This document shows positions 8,711 to 16,596 of a stretch of DNA of 64,000 nt, one piece after another. The stretch's first letter is position 1; every line of letters begins with the position of its first letter. A program made the translations under genes and the position numbers. Under the pieces are notes generated by a model, which was not told the DNA's origin, searched no databases, and saw nothing but the letters and a program-made list of their open reading frames with translations. The stretch comes from Sporomusa sp. KB1 (lineage in GTDB: Bacteria; Bacillota; Negativicutes; Sporomusales; Sporomusaceae), in NCBI RefSeq assembly GCF_007830295.1, contig NZ_VLKC01000002.1, positions 1,796,513 through 1,860,512 on the forward strand, read 5' to 3'.

Positions 8711-9691
8711 ATGATTAGAACTGGATTGGTAGGCTGTGGCGCTTGGGGGTTTAATTACATCAACACTTTATGCTCTATACCAGAAGTAAAACTTCAATGT
8801 ATATGTGATATAAAAGAAGAATCGCTGCAAAAGGTCAGAAAAACTTATCCCAATATAAGAACAACTACCGACTACCGTGAACTTTTAAATGATGACCATT
8901 TGGATGGTGTTATCATTGCAACACCACCTCATAGCCACTTTTCCATCGCAACAGAATTTTTATCGCAAAACAAGGCGGTGTTGGTGGAAAAGCCGTGCAC
9001 TGTTTCCTATCATGAAGCAGATACCTTAATTAAGCTGGCTGAAAAGAATAATAGCATTTTAATGGCAGGGCATTTAATGGAATATCACCCCGCAGTATTA
9101 AAAATGCAAGAGTATATTAGTCAGGGCTTGCCAGGACGGTTGCGTTATATTTTACTGGAGCGTACCAGCCTTGGAAAAAACCATAATGATGTGGGTGTGC
9201 ACTGGGATCTCACTGTGCATGATCTTTCAATGGTCAGATGCCTGGTTAACAGCAATCCGAAATGGGTGTCTGCACATGGAGTAAGTTATCGGCAACAAAA
9301 TATTTATGACCTAGTTATCATTACTATGGAATTTCCTGATAACCTACTTGTACAATTTCATGCAAACTGGATCAGCCCAATTAAAAAACGACAGGTGGTA
9401 ATTTCCGGAGAACAAATGACAATGGTCTTTGACGATGTCAAAGACACCGATAAGTTACAGCTACTATCTAATAGCGGCGAAATTACTATGCCCGGGTTCG
9501 AAAAAAATTTACCCTTAACTAACCAGTGTATGCATTTTGTTGACTGTATAAAGACCAAGTCACCGCCCAAAACCGGATCAGCAGATATTATCTGGGTAAT
9601 AAAGGCGATGGATCTGGCGGAACAATCACTCTTACACAACGGAGCAAAACTCTCTTGGGATGGGAATGGTGGTTTAGATGGTAAAGCTTGA
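8711..9691 (+). CDS. Gfo/Idh/MocA family NAD(P)-dependent sugar oxidoreductase
   Basis: Protein of 326 residues with an N-terminal Rossmann fold (GLVGCGAWGFNYI, then the acidic CDIKEES after strand 2) and the family motif VEKPCTVS near residue 95. The middle contains the substrate-domain residues GHLMEYHPA and DLTVHDLSM. Relatives such as WlbA and GnnA oxidise the C3 hydroxyl of UDP-HexNAc so that a DegT-type aminotransferase can install an amine, and a DegT gene lies four genes downstream. First gene of a seven-gene plus-strand operon; the next gene overlaps it by 14 nt. The ribosome site is weak (GGTGGGTG). Confidence 0.85.
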   Translation: MIRTGLVGCGAWGFNYINTLCSIPEVKLQCICDIKEESLQKVRKTYPNIRTTTDYRELLNDDHLDGVIIATPPHSHFSIATEFLSQNKAVLVEKPCTVSYHEADTLIKLAEKNNSILMAGHLMEYHPAVLKMQEYISQGLPGRLRYILLERTSLGKNHNDVGVHWDLTVHDLSMVRCLVNSNPKWVSAHGVSYRQQNIYDLVIITMEFPDNLLVQFHANWISPIKKRQVVISGEQMTMVFDDVKDTDKLQLLSNSGEITMPGFEKNLPLTNQCMHFVDCIKTKSPPKTGSADIIWVIKAMDLAEQSLLHNGAKLSWDGNGGLDGKA

Positions 9692-10649
9692 GATATATAA
9701 CCAATCGCATCAAAAAGACTGGGATAATTTCATCGGCACCTCACGGAACGGTACATTTATGCAGCAGCGAACTTTTCTAAACTATCACCCTCCGGGCCGG
9801 TTTGTTGATTGTTCCTTGATGGTTTATAATTCCCACGGTAATTTAATTGCTGTAATACCGGCGGCTCAAAAAATGGAAGGTCAAAAAAAAGTTTTCTCTT
9901 CTTATCCTGGTGCTTCACACGGCGGAATCATCGTTGACCAAAAGTTTGGCACCTACGAAGCAATGGCCTTGGTACCCTTATTAACTGAATACTGTAAGTC
10001 TGATAACTTTAACGCTATCCAAATAAAAATGGTCCCTCGAATTTATCATTTTTGGCCCAGTGACGAAATAGAATTTGCCTTACGGTATTACGGTTTTTCC
10101 ATAAACACTACCGAGTTAGCCACGGCATTGCCGATAAAAGCGCTTGCCAATGCTTCAGATCACCTGATCGAGAGTACACAAAGGAATATTCGAAAAGCGC
10201 AAAAGCTCGGGGTTACTATCGAAGAAAGCAATGATTTAACAGCCTATTGGAGTATTCTTACAGATAACCTTAAACAAAAGCATCATGCAGAGCCCACCCA
10301 TACGTTAGCGGAAATCACTGATTTAACCAATAGGTACCCACAGTCAATAAAGTTATTTGCCGCTTTTCTGCAAGAAGAAATGGTTAGCGGAGTAGTCGTC
10401 TTTCTACTCAACAGCCGTGTTATTAACTGTTTCTACATTGCCAGTAACAATAAATACCAGAACCTACGCTCACTTGAACTACTGTTTTACAAATTGATTA
10501 GCTGGGGTATGGAAAAGGGTTATGATTATTTGGATTGGGGTATTTCCACCGAGAACAAGGGGCTAGTGATAAATCAAGGTCTCTTCGAATTTAAAGAAAA
10601 ATTTGGCGGGCGGGGCATATTACGGGAATCGTATTATCTTGATTTATAA
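9678..10649 (+). CDS. FemAB/GNAT-type acyltransferase
   Basis: Protein of 323 residues with the double-GNAT architecture of FemX/FemAB-like and BioF2-type proteins. The N-terminal part resembles the first acyltransferase half (WDNFIGTSRNGTFMQQ). The C-terminal half has YDYLDWGISTENKGLVINQGLFEFKEKFGG, a very typical ending for this group. Members transfer an aminoacyl or acyl group to an amine on peptidoglycan precursors or surface glycans. In this operon a likely acceptor is an amino sugar made by the oxidoreductase/aminotransferase pair; that is inference. It starts inside the previous gene. Confidence 0.78.
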   Translation: MVKLEIYNQSHQKDWDNFIGTSRNGTFMQQRTFLNYHPPGRFVDCSLMVYNSHGNLIAVIPAAQKMEGQKKVFSSYPGASHGGIIVDQKFGTYEAMALVPLLTEYCKSDNFNAIQIKMVPRIYHFWPSDEIEFALRYYGFSINTTELATALPIKALANASDHLIESTQRNIRKAQKLGVTIEESNDLTAYWSILTDNLKQKHHAEPTHTLAEITDLTNRYPQSIKLFAAFLQEEMVSGVVVFLLNSRVINCFYIASNNKYQNLRSLELLFYKLISWGMEKGYDYLDWGISTENKGLVINQGLFEFKEKFGGRGILRESYYLDL

Positions 10650-10663
10650 ATGGAGATGATTTT

Positions 10664-11635
10664 GTGAAAATACTTTTTATTGACGTGGATCCCCAGTATT
10701 TACTGGGCTTACCTCCCGGGTTTGAAAAAAACGGGTGTGAAGTAAAGATATTAACCGACATCGTAGAAGAAGAACTGGAACAATTGTTGACAGAATATCA
10801 TCCAGACCTTGTGGTAACTACTGGGTGGACTAAAATACACACTGATTCAAGACTTAAAATACTAGGGGATATGGTGGAGAAATACCAATTAACGCATGCC
10901 TACTGGGCGACAGAGGATCCCCGCTGGACGGATGATTGGTCATTACCCTATATTAAAGCAACAAAGCCGGAATATATTTTTACAATAGACCGGGAATCAG
11001 TAGCTTTTTACCAACAGCTTGGTTTTAAAGCTTACTATTTGCCCTGGGCCTGCAATCCGGAGTTTCACCGGCCTGCTGAACCGATGGAAAAATACAAATG
11101 CGATATCGCGCTTGTAGCCACCGCCGGGATAACCTGGAGTTCCTATCGCCGTGACAGCGCCCGGATATTATTAAAACCATTGGTAGAAAGAGGCTATGAT
11201 GTATCCATTTGGGGCAAACGCTGGGAGAATCTAGACCCGGATATTGTTGGATTTAACGTAGATGCCCGGCACCTGCGGGGTAAATTATCATATCAGGAAA
11301 CAAACCATGTTTACAGTTCGGCTAAAATAATTCTCGGGTTTCAAAACGTGACCACAGAGCTAACCTCACGAACCTACGAGGTTATGGGTGCCCGGGGATT
11401 TCTTCTGGCCCCGGCTACTCCCGCCGTTTTAGAGAAGTTTAACCCGGGAAAACATTTAGCCGTTACCCAGTCGGAAGAGGAAACCCTGCGCCTGGTGGAT
11501 TATTACTTGAACCAGGAAGAAAAGAGGAAGGAAATTGCTTTAAACGGTCAGCGGGAAGTATATTTTTACCATAATACGTACAGTGACAGAGCTGCGCAAA
11601 TCCTTACGCTTACTAGTTTAAGCCGGGGAAAATGA
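10664..11635 (+). CDS. CgeB-like glycosyltransferase
   Basis: Protein of 323 residues starting at GTG 10664 with GGAGATGATTTT before it. It shows a GT-B-like layout: the N-terminal half ends in YWATEDPRWTDDW and YIFTIDRESVAFYQQLGF, and the C-terminal half has the sugar-nucleotide binding region (ELTSRTYEVMGARGFLLAP, then PGKHLAVTQSEEE). This pattern is shared with spore-maturation protein CgeB and SpsA-neighbour glycosyltransferases. It probably transfers a sugar to a surface carrier. It overlaps the next gene by 4 nt (ATGA), so the two are translationally coupled. Confidence 0.78.
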   Translation: MKILFIDVDPQYLLGLPPGFEKNGCEVKILTDIVEEELEQLLTEYHPDLVVTTGWTKIHTDSRLKILGDMVEKYQLTHAYWATEDPRWTDDWSLPYIKATKPEYIFTIDRESVAFYQQLGFKAYYLPWACNPEFHRPAEPMEKYKCDIALVATAGITWSSYRRDSARILLKPLVERGYDVSIWGKRWENLDPDIVGFNVDARHLRGKLSYQETNHVYSSAKIILGFQNVTTELTSRTYEVMGARGFLLAPATPAVLEKFNPGKHLAVTQSEEETLRLVDYYLNQEEKRKEIALNGQREVYFYHNTYSDRAAQILTLTSLSRGK

Positions 11636-12486
11636 TGCAGAAAACAATAAAACAAACAGCTTGCTGCACCGGCGTTAGTATTACCGGTCAAACCTATACC
11701 ACAGTAACGTTTCAGCCGGCCCCACCTGATACCGGGATCATTTTTATCAGAGAAGATTTACCGGGAAAGCCGGAAGTTCCATGCCGGCCGGAATATGCAC
11801 GGGTAGACGCCCGCTGGACTTCACTTGTTAACAACGATATACGCATTGAGCACACTGAACACCTGCTGGCTGCCATTGCAGGACTGGGCCTGGATAATGT
11901 AAAGGTTAGCTTAAGCAGTCCGTTTATTCCGGTGGTAAGCAGCTTCAGCAGCAGGGATTTTGTGCAAACTTTTTTAAAGGCAGAACCTGTTTTACAGGAT
12001 GTGCCCAAAAGATGCTTTAGCGTACAAGAACCGGTTTGTATCGCAAACCCATTTTTTCATCAAGAAAAGCGTTATGACCGGTTCCTGCTGGCATTACCTG
12101 CACCTGAGCTTACTCTCACATACTTGCTTGACTACCCGGATAAAGAAATTCCCACTCAGTTGGCTCATTTTACCTTCGACAATTCTTTCGATTTTGCTTC
12201 CGAACTGGCAACAGCACGGTCATACATTCTGGAAAATGAATATGAAACAGTTGTCAAATTGATTGGAAAAAGTATTGAGGACTGCCTCGTCATATCAAAG
12301 GATCCCATAAATTTGCAATGGGCTAACGAGCCGGCAAGACATAAGGTGCTAGACCTGCTGGGTGACCTTTATACGCTGGGCCGCCCCATAAACGGTCACT
12401 TTATTGGCATCAGAACAGGACACAAAGACAACAATCAACTGTGTCATCAATTAAAGCTGCACATTAAGGAGGAGTTGTTTACATGA
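11632..12486 (+). CDS. Divergent LpxC-like (UDP-acyl-GlcNAc deacetylase) protein
   Basis: Protein of 284 residues, somewhat shorter than LpxC (about 305). The zinc and catalytic residues of LpxC can be placed: Glu-His in HTEHLLAAIAGLGLDNV, His and Asp in NEPARHKVLDLLGDL, and the late catalytic His in RTGHKDNNQL. The segment that in true LpxC reads PIMDGSA reads PVVSSFSSRDF here, and the TGVGLHTG motif is altered to TGVSITGQ. So a zinc deacetylase fold is well supported, but the substrate probably differs from that of housekeeping lipid A synthesis. Flanked by a glycosyltransferase and a DegT aminotransferase, it may deacetylate an N-acetylated sugar. It overlaps both neighbours by 4 nt. Confidence 0.8.
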   Translation: MMQKTIKQTACCTGVSITGQTYTTVTFQPAPPDTGIIFIREDLPGKPEVPCRPEYARVDARWTSLVNNDIRIEHTEHLLAAIAGLGLDNVKVSLSSPFIPVVSSFSSRDFVQTFLKAEPVLQDVPKRCFSVQEPVCIANPFFHQEKRYDRFLLALPAPELTLTYLLDYPDKEIPTQLAHFTFDNSFDFASELATARSYILENEYETVVKLIGKSIEDCLVISKDPINLQWANEPARHKVLDLLGDLYTLGRPINGHFIGIRTGHKDNNQLCHQLKLHIKEELFT

Positions 12487-13565
12487 TTCCCCATGCCAAA
12501 CCCCTGTTAGGTAAAGAAGAGGAAGATCGGGTGATAGATGTTTTGCGCAGCGGCATGCTGGCAGCAGGCAGCTATGTTCAGGAGTTTGAAGATGAGTTTA
12601 AGCGGTATCACGATTCCCAGTATGCTATTGCTACTTCCTCTGGTACGACCGCACTGCACGTAATCCTGCAGGCCATGGGTATCGGTGCCGGAGATAAGGT
12701 CATCACTACTCCCTACTCGTTTATAGCTACGGCTAATGCAATTTTATACACCGGGGCTACCCCGATTTTTGCTGATATCGACCCGGTAACGTATAATCTT
12801 TCGCCCTCCGCATTAAATACTGCCGTGAAAGACCACCCAGAAGCCAAAGCTGTACTCATAGTTCATCTTTTTGGGTTACCGGCAGATATGGATGCCATTC
12901 AAGAAATTGCGAAAAAAAACAAGCTTATCCTCCTGGAAGATTGTGCCCAGGCACACGGAGCTACTTACCAGGATCAAAAGGTCGGTACCTTCGGCACTGC
13001 TTCGGCCTTTAGTTTTTACCCCACCAAAAATATAACCGCCGGAGAAGGCGGCATGGTATTAACCGATGACCCAATGATCGCAGAAAAAGTAAAAATACTG
13101 GTCAATCAGGGACAACGCCAGCGCTACTACCATGAAATGGTGGGATATAACTACCGAATGACCAACATTCATGCAGCTATCGGGCTTGAGCAACTAAAAA
13201 AATTAGAGCTATATAACCAAAAAAGAATAGCCAACGCAAAATTCTACGATGACCACATTGTAAATCCTTGCATCCAAAAACCAGTATCACCACCAGGTAG
13301 AAGGCATGTTTACCATCAATATACCTTGAAAATGAAAAATAGAGATGCTTTCACGACTTACCTGGCTGCCAACGGCATCGGCTATGGCATTCACTACCCG
13401 TTAATAATACCGGCTCAGCCGGTATACAAAACTATGGCGGCCTGCTCCGGTACGTGGCCGGTGGCAGAAGATCTGGCTGATAACTGTGTTTCAATACCGG
13501 TTCACCCGGCTCTTTCCCAGAGTGACTTAACAACCATTGTAGAAGTAATTAATAATTACCGTTGA
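12483..13565 (+). CDS. DegT/DnrJ/EryC1/StrS family sugar aminotransferase
   Basis: Protein of 360 residues, normal for the family. Motifs: SGTTALHVILQAMGIG, PYSFIATANAILYTGATPIFADID, LLEDCAQAHGATY, and the PLP lysine in SFYPTKNITAGEGGMV. These enzymes aminate keto-sugar nucleotides using glutamate. It is the natural partner of the Gfo/Idh oxidoreductase at 8711, together a GnnA/GnnB- or WlbA/WlbE-like pair that would give a 3-amino sugar nucleotide; that pairing is inferred. The start ATG overlaps the LpxC-like stop (ATGA) and has GGAGGAG upstream. Confidence 0.88.
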   Translation: MIPHAKPLLGKEEEDRVIDVLRSGMLAAGSYVQEFEDEFKRYHDSQYAIATSSGTTALHVILQAMGIGAGDKVITTPYSFIATANAILYTGATPIFADIDPVTYNLSPSALNTAVKDHPEAKAVLIVHLFGLPADMDAIQEIAKKNKLILLEDCAQAHGATYQDQKVGTFGTASAFSFYPTKNITAGEGGMVLTDDPMIAEKVKILVNQGQRQRYYHEMVGYNYRMTNIHAAIGLEQLKKLELYNQKRIANAKFYDDHIVNPCIQKPVSPPGRRHVYHQYTLKMKNRDAFTTYLAANGIGYGIHYPLIIPAQPVYKTMAACSGTWPVAEDLADNCVSIPVHPALSQSDLTTIVEVINNYR

Positions 13566-13577
13566 GGGGGATTGCAC

Positions 13578-14264
13578 GTGATTATTAGCGGCCATCAACC
13601 GAATTATCTGCCATGGCTGGGATATTTTCACAAAATGATGTCCTGTGATTTGTTTGTCATTCTGGATGATGTCCTTATCTCTAGAAGGGAAGTTACTAAA
13701 AAAAACAAAATCAAAGGCCCGGAGGGAGAACGATTATTAAGCGTACAGATTAGTAGAAAAAAGGGCCTGATTAAAGATACTGTCATTCAAAATGATTTCC
13801 CGTGGTATTCAAACCACTGGGGTTCATTAGAAACTTGCTATGCACGTTCGCCCTATTGGCAGAAATACAAAAACTTATTTTCCCCCATTTATAAAAATCC
13901 GGGGGAACTGCTGATAGACCTGAACCTGCGGTTGATCCAGGTTATTCGAGAAATTTTAGAAATTAATACGCCAATGATACGCTCTTCCGAAATCCCCGGA
14001 ATTGAAGGAACCAAAGGGGAACGTATCCTTAGTCTATGTAAGCAATGTAAAGCTGATATCTACCTCTCCGGTAACGGAGCCCGAACCTATAATGACGAGG
14101 CGGCATTTGCGAGAAACAACATTCGGCTGGTTTACCAGGAGTTTGAACATCCTGTTTACTCACAGGTGTGGGGAGACTTCATCTCTAATCTGTCGGCAGT
14201 GGATTTGATTTTTAATTGTGGCCCCAATAGCAAGGACTATCTTACCAAGCAGGTGATCTTGTGA
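13578..14264 (+). CDS. WbqC-like family protein
   Basis: About 228 residues beginning IISGHQPNYLPWLGYFHKM, the signature opening of the WbqC family, with DLFVILDDVLISRREVTKKNKIKG shortly after. WbqC-like proteins occur in O-antigen and other surface glycan clusters; their chemistry is not established, although a role in modifying a sugar amine has been suggested. I take GTG 13578 as start because GAGGGG lies 7 nt upstream; the in-frame TTG at 13572 lies only 1 nt from that site. The end overlaps the ATP-grasp gene by 4 nt. Confidence 0.82.
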   Translation: MIISGHQPNYLPWLGYFHKMMSCDLFVILDDVLISRREVTKKNKIKGPEGERLLSVQISRKKGLIKDTVIQNDFPWYSNHWGSLETCYARSPYWQKYKNLFSPIYKNPGELLIDLNLRLIQVIREILEINTPMIRSSEIPGIEGTKGERILSLCKQCKADIYLSGNGARTYNDEAAFARNNIRLVYQEFEHPVYSQVWGDFISNLSAVDLIFNCGPNSKDYLTKQVIL

Positions 14265-15286
14265 AAAAAGTAAATGTATTGATATCGGGTTCTGGCTCGC
14301 TCTACGGAGTAGCCATCATTCAATCTTTACTGAAATCAAAGCTACCCCTAAAACTGGTGGCCTGTGATGTGAGCGCCCGTACAGTAGGCCTATACCTCGC
14401 ACACCAGGCCTATATCGTGCCACCCGCCCATCAGGAGGAACTCTATTTAACTAGCTTGTTAACTATTATTGCAAAGGAGAATATACACGCTATTTTTGTT
14501 GCTTCCTCCCATGAGCTTGCTTTTTATAGCCATAATAAACTGGATATTGAAAACAAGACCGGTGCTAAAGTGTTTACTAATTTTCCCGAAACACTAAATT
14601 TATGTAATGACAAATGGCTTACGGTAAACTTTTTAAAAGAAAATAACTTTTATTTTCCGCTTACCATTCGCTATCCGGAAGATCAGGATCAACTCGAGCA
14701 ATTTGTTAAAGACGTGCAATTTCCCATCGTAATTAAACCGAGAGAGGGTGCGGGATCACAGGGCTTGTACATTGTTAACCAATATGAAGATCTTCACCCG
14801 CTGCTCGAAAACAAAAAAGGCATCATTCTTCAGCAATATTTACCAGATAACTGCGGTGAATTTACGACCGGTATTTGTACCGGAGCCAACGGCAGAATTC
14901 TGTCAGGGATAACATTAAAGAGATGCTTGCAAGACGGCATGACTATGTCGGCAGACTCGGGTGATTTCACAGAGATCACCGATTATTGCAAAAAAGTGGC
15001 CCAGGTTCTAAAACCTTACGGGCCGAGCAACTTTCAATTGCGCCTCTTGAGCGGTAAGCCTTACATTTTCGAAATAAATCCTCGCTTCAGCAGTTCCACT
15101 GGAATGCGCTCTTTACTAGGCGTTAATGAGGCTGAAATTCTAATAAGAGCGGAAATACTGGGCGAAGCAATTAGTCAAAATACAATTTTAAAATGCAGTG
15201 TAATCAGACAGTATATCGATTACCTCGTTCCAACCGAGAAAATTGTTATGCTGCAGGAGAAATTTAATATGGAGCACGAAAACTAA
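14261..15286 (+). CDS. ATP-grasp carboxylate-amine ligase-like protein
   Basis: Protein of 341 residues, GTG start overlapping the WbqC stop. The ATP-grasp fold is shown by FPIVIKPREGAGSQGLYIV (ATP-binding loop), IILQQYLPDNCGEFTTG and the metal-binding end YIFEINPRFSSSTGMRS. The N-terminus (NVLISGSGSLYGVAIIQSL) is a pre-ATP-grasp Rossmann domain like that of carbamoyl-phosphate-synthase-related ligases. Such enzymes form an amide or peptide bond from a carboxylate and an amine. It is the last gene of the cluster and may attach an amino or hydroxy acid to the amino sugar. The exact reaction is unknown. Confidence 0.82.
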   Translation: MKKVNVLISGSGSLYGVAIIQSLLKSKLPLKLVACDVSARTVGLYLAHQAYIVPPAHQEELYLTSLLTIIAKENIHAIFVASSHELAFYSHNKLDIENKTGAKVFTNFPETLNLCNDKWLTVNFLKENNFYFPLTIRYPEDQDQLEQFVKDVQFPIVIKPREGAGSQGLYIVNQYEDLHPLLENKKGIILQQYLPDNCGEFTTGICTGANGRILSGITLKRCLQDGMTMSADSGDFTEITDYCKKVAQVLKPYGPSNFQLRLLSGKPYIFEINPRFSSSTGMRSLLGVNEAEILIRAEILGEAISQNTILKCSVIRQYIDYLVPTEKIVMLQEKFNMEHEN

Positions 15287-15355
15287 CCAAGCTGTGGCAT
15301 CATAGGCTTGGACATGGGCTGTCTAATCCATTCATTCACGGTTATCCTAAAAACG

Positions 15356-15377
15356 GCCCCTGGCACACGCCAGGGGC
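15356..15377 (-). terminator. Rho-independent terminator of the tiny-gene operon
   Basis: GCCCCTGGC and GCCAGGGGC form a perfect 9-bp stem with an ACAC loop. On the minus strand the stem is followed by CGTTTTTAGG. It lies just beyond the 40-residue gene ending at 15427 and could also slow plus-strand transcription leaving the glycan cluster. Confidence 0.7.
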
Positions 15378-15426
15378 TGAACTATGGGTGGGGGTTAATC
15401 ATTCTTTCCATTCCCAGCGCGAGTGA

Positions 15427-15549
15427 CTAATAGTCAGAAGTACAATCCGAACAGCAAAAGATTCTTAACAAAAGTACAACGATGACTAATATAAGCCAAG
15501 TCCAATCACGCTCCGGAGTGAGAGAATCACAACCACAACTAGAGAACAT
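15427..15549 (-). CDS. Tiny cysteine-rich single-span membrane protein (40 aa)
   Basis: ATG 15549 is preceded by GGGAGGT at a good distance. The product opens MFSSCGCDS, has one hydrophobic segment (WTWLILVIVVLLLRIF) and a cysteine/aspartate tail CCSDCTSDY. I do not recognise it by name. It resembles in style the small YjcZ-like sporulation membrane proteins, and the tail resembles another tiny gene at 43565-43678. The terminator at 15356-15377 follows. It may be cotranscribed with the 59-codon gene upstream and so fall under the c-di-GMP riboswitch at 16076-16149. Confidence 0.62.
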   Translation of the reverse strand: MFSSCGCDSLTPERDWTWLILVIVVLLLRIFCCSDCTSDY

Positions 15550-15711
15550 GGATATAATACCTCCCACGAAAGAAATAACCTATCCATGTACTTTATGATA
15601 GGCAGTGAAAAACTGTCACTAATAAAATTATCCGCATGCCAATAGGCTCGTGTCGTTATGACACTTATTTTATTAGGCAAATATGAAGTTTGTTTGAACA
15701 GAAATAATTCG

Positions 15712-15891
15712 TCACGATTCGGTGCTCAAAATATGAATAGCCTTTGCTAACTTTGTTTCTAGATTTTTTAGGCGTTCTGCTGTAGGAATTTCACCTTTTT
15801 GACGGTAAGTAATTTCGGTTGCTTGAATTATAATCCGTAATTGTTCCAATTCTGTACGTTTTTCCTCGACTGCTTTAAACACTTGAAGCAT
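15712..15891 (-). CDS. Small helical protein of unknown function (59 aa), behind a riboswitch
   Basis: ATG 15891 has GGAGG 7 nt upstream; the frame is open for 59 codons to TGA 15712-15714. The protein is charged and probably alpha-helical (VEEKRTELEQLRIIIQ, later AERLKNLETKLAKAIHIL), with no membrane segment and no cysteine. I considered a Spo0E-like phosphatase, but the SQELD motif is absent. It lies 134 nt downstream of a riboswitch terminator hairpin and is the first gene the c-di-GMP riboswitch could control. Confidence 0.62.
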   Translation of the reverse strand: MLQVFKAVEEKRTELEQLRIIIQATEITYRQKGEIPTAERLKNLETKLAKAIHILSTES

Positions 15892-16024
15892 AAATATTCC
15901 TCCATATCTGCGGACTGATCCTCCGTGTTACCGAAACAGTACTATAAATTCGCAGCTGTATGCTGCTGTCAGTGTGGCTTTCCATGGTAGTTAATCAGAC
16001 AATACTCATTTTGAGAAAATAAAT

Positions 16025-16051
16025 GGCACCAATCTATAATGGATTGATGCC
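16025..16051 (-). terminator. Terminator hairpin of the c-di-GMP riboswitch expression platform
   Basis: GGCATCAATC and GATTGGTGCC (minus strand) pair through 10 bp with one G-U, followed by ATTTATTTTCTC. It lies 24 nt beyond the riboswitch aptamer and before the 59-codon gene, as expected for transcription-terminating control. Confidence 0.65.
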
Positions 16052-16075
16052 AACAAGTACAATTCTTTACGAATC

Positions 16076-16149
16076 GGCAACTTGCCAGTCATAGACCAAT
16101 CTGTCCTTAGGCCCATAGCTTTGCGTCCTCAGCTTGCAATAAGTTTGCC
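16076..16149 (-). ncRNA. Cyclic di-GMP-I (GEMM-I) riboswitch aptamer
   Basis: On the minus strand the aptamer reads GGCAAACTT, a GCAA-capped hairpin, GACGCAAAGCTATGGGCCTA, AGG, a second hairpin, then GGCAAGTTGCC. The GGCAA(A)CTT/AAGTTGCC closing helix with one bulged A, the GNRA tetraloop and the GACGCAAAGC..GGGCCTAAGG core are the defining GEMM-I elements. The next features downstream are a terminator hairpin and two tiny genes. It would therefore tie expression of those genes to the cellular c-di-GMP level; the sign of the response cannot be read safely. Confidence 0.85.
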
Positions 16150-16194
16150 TATTAACTTTGCATTATCATGTAATACAGGAATTTTAGTTATAAT

Positions 16195-16221
16195 CTTATA
16201 GTAAGACAAACTAATAGTCAA
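16195..16221 (-). promoter_or_regulatory. Candidate promoter of the riboswitch transcript
   Basis: On the minus strand TTGACT is followed after 15 nt by TATAAG (or after 17 nt by TAAGAT), about 45 nt before the aptamer. Its position and near-consensus -35 box support transcription of the riboswitch on this strand. Confidence 0.5.
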
Positions 16222-16361
16222 TACAAAAATCAGGACTAAAACCTCTCTTTAGGCTGCTATTGTCTCCAGGACAGGATGAAATAAGCACCACAAGTATCCA
16301 GTAATTAATTACCAGTTATCTTGTTTCTTCCTGTGGGCAACCTATTGCTGGAGGTGATTCT

Positions 16362-16520
16362 ATGAGAAACGAAAACCGTCGCGAAAATAACGAACAGTGC
16401 CGTAATGAGAGGAACCCAATGGACCTTGAGTTCGCCCGTGAGTTATCAGACGTAGAAGAACGCCGCAATAAAAACAAAGCGGTGGTGGCTACGGCTATAA
16501 ACGGTAAAGTTCTTAAATAG
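16362..16520 (+). CDS. Small charged protein of unknown function (52 aa)
   Basis: ATG 16362 has GGAGGTG 6 nt upstream, and the frame runs 52 codons to TAG, followed at once by a strong terminator. The product is hydrophilic and rich in Arg, Asn and Glu (MRNENRRENNEQCRNERN, then MDLEFARELSDVEERRNK, and a C-terminal VVATAINGKVLK). No family is recognised. A complete small transcription unit (good ribosome site, ORF, terminator) makes it likely to be real; a spore-associated role is only a guess from size and composition. Confidence 0.65.
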   Translation: MRNENRRENNEQCRNERNPMDLEFARELSDVEERRNKNKAVVATAINGKVLK

Positions 16521-16533
16521 ATCAATCTCCATG

Positions 16534-16558
16534 GACGGCTTTTTATAGCCGTCTTTTT
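16534..16558 (+). terminator. Rho-independent terminator after the 52-aa gene
   Basis: GACGGCT and AGCCGTC enclose a TTTTAT loop and are followed by TTTTTAT on the plus strand. It lies between the converging 52-aa gene and the large minus-strand gene ending at 16597. Confidence 0.8.
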
Positions 16559-16596
16559 ATATTTTCTATCCCATGATGTTACTATGAAAAGCTTGT

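Noticed and set aside
15486..15680. 64-codon minus-strand ORF (MPNKISVITTRAYWH...)
   Set aside because: It overlaps, in another frame, the 40-codon gene at 15427-15549 that has a good ribosome site and terminator; it lacks a ribosome site and family features.
15712..15891. Spo0E-like phosphatase
   Set aside because: Length and helical content fit, but the SQELD signature is absent.
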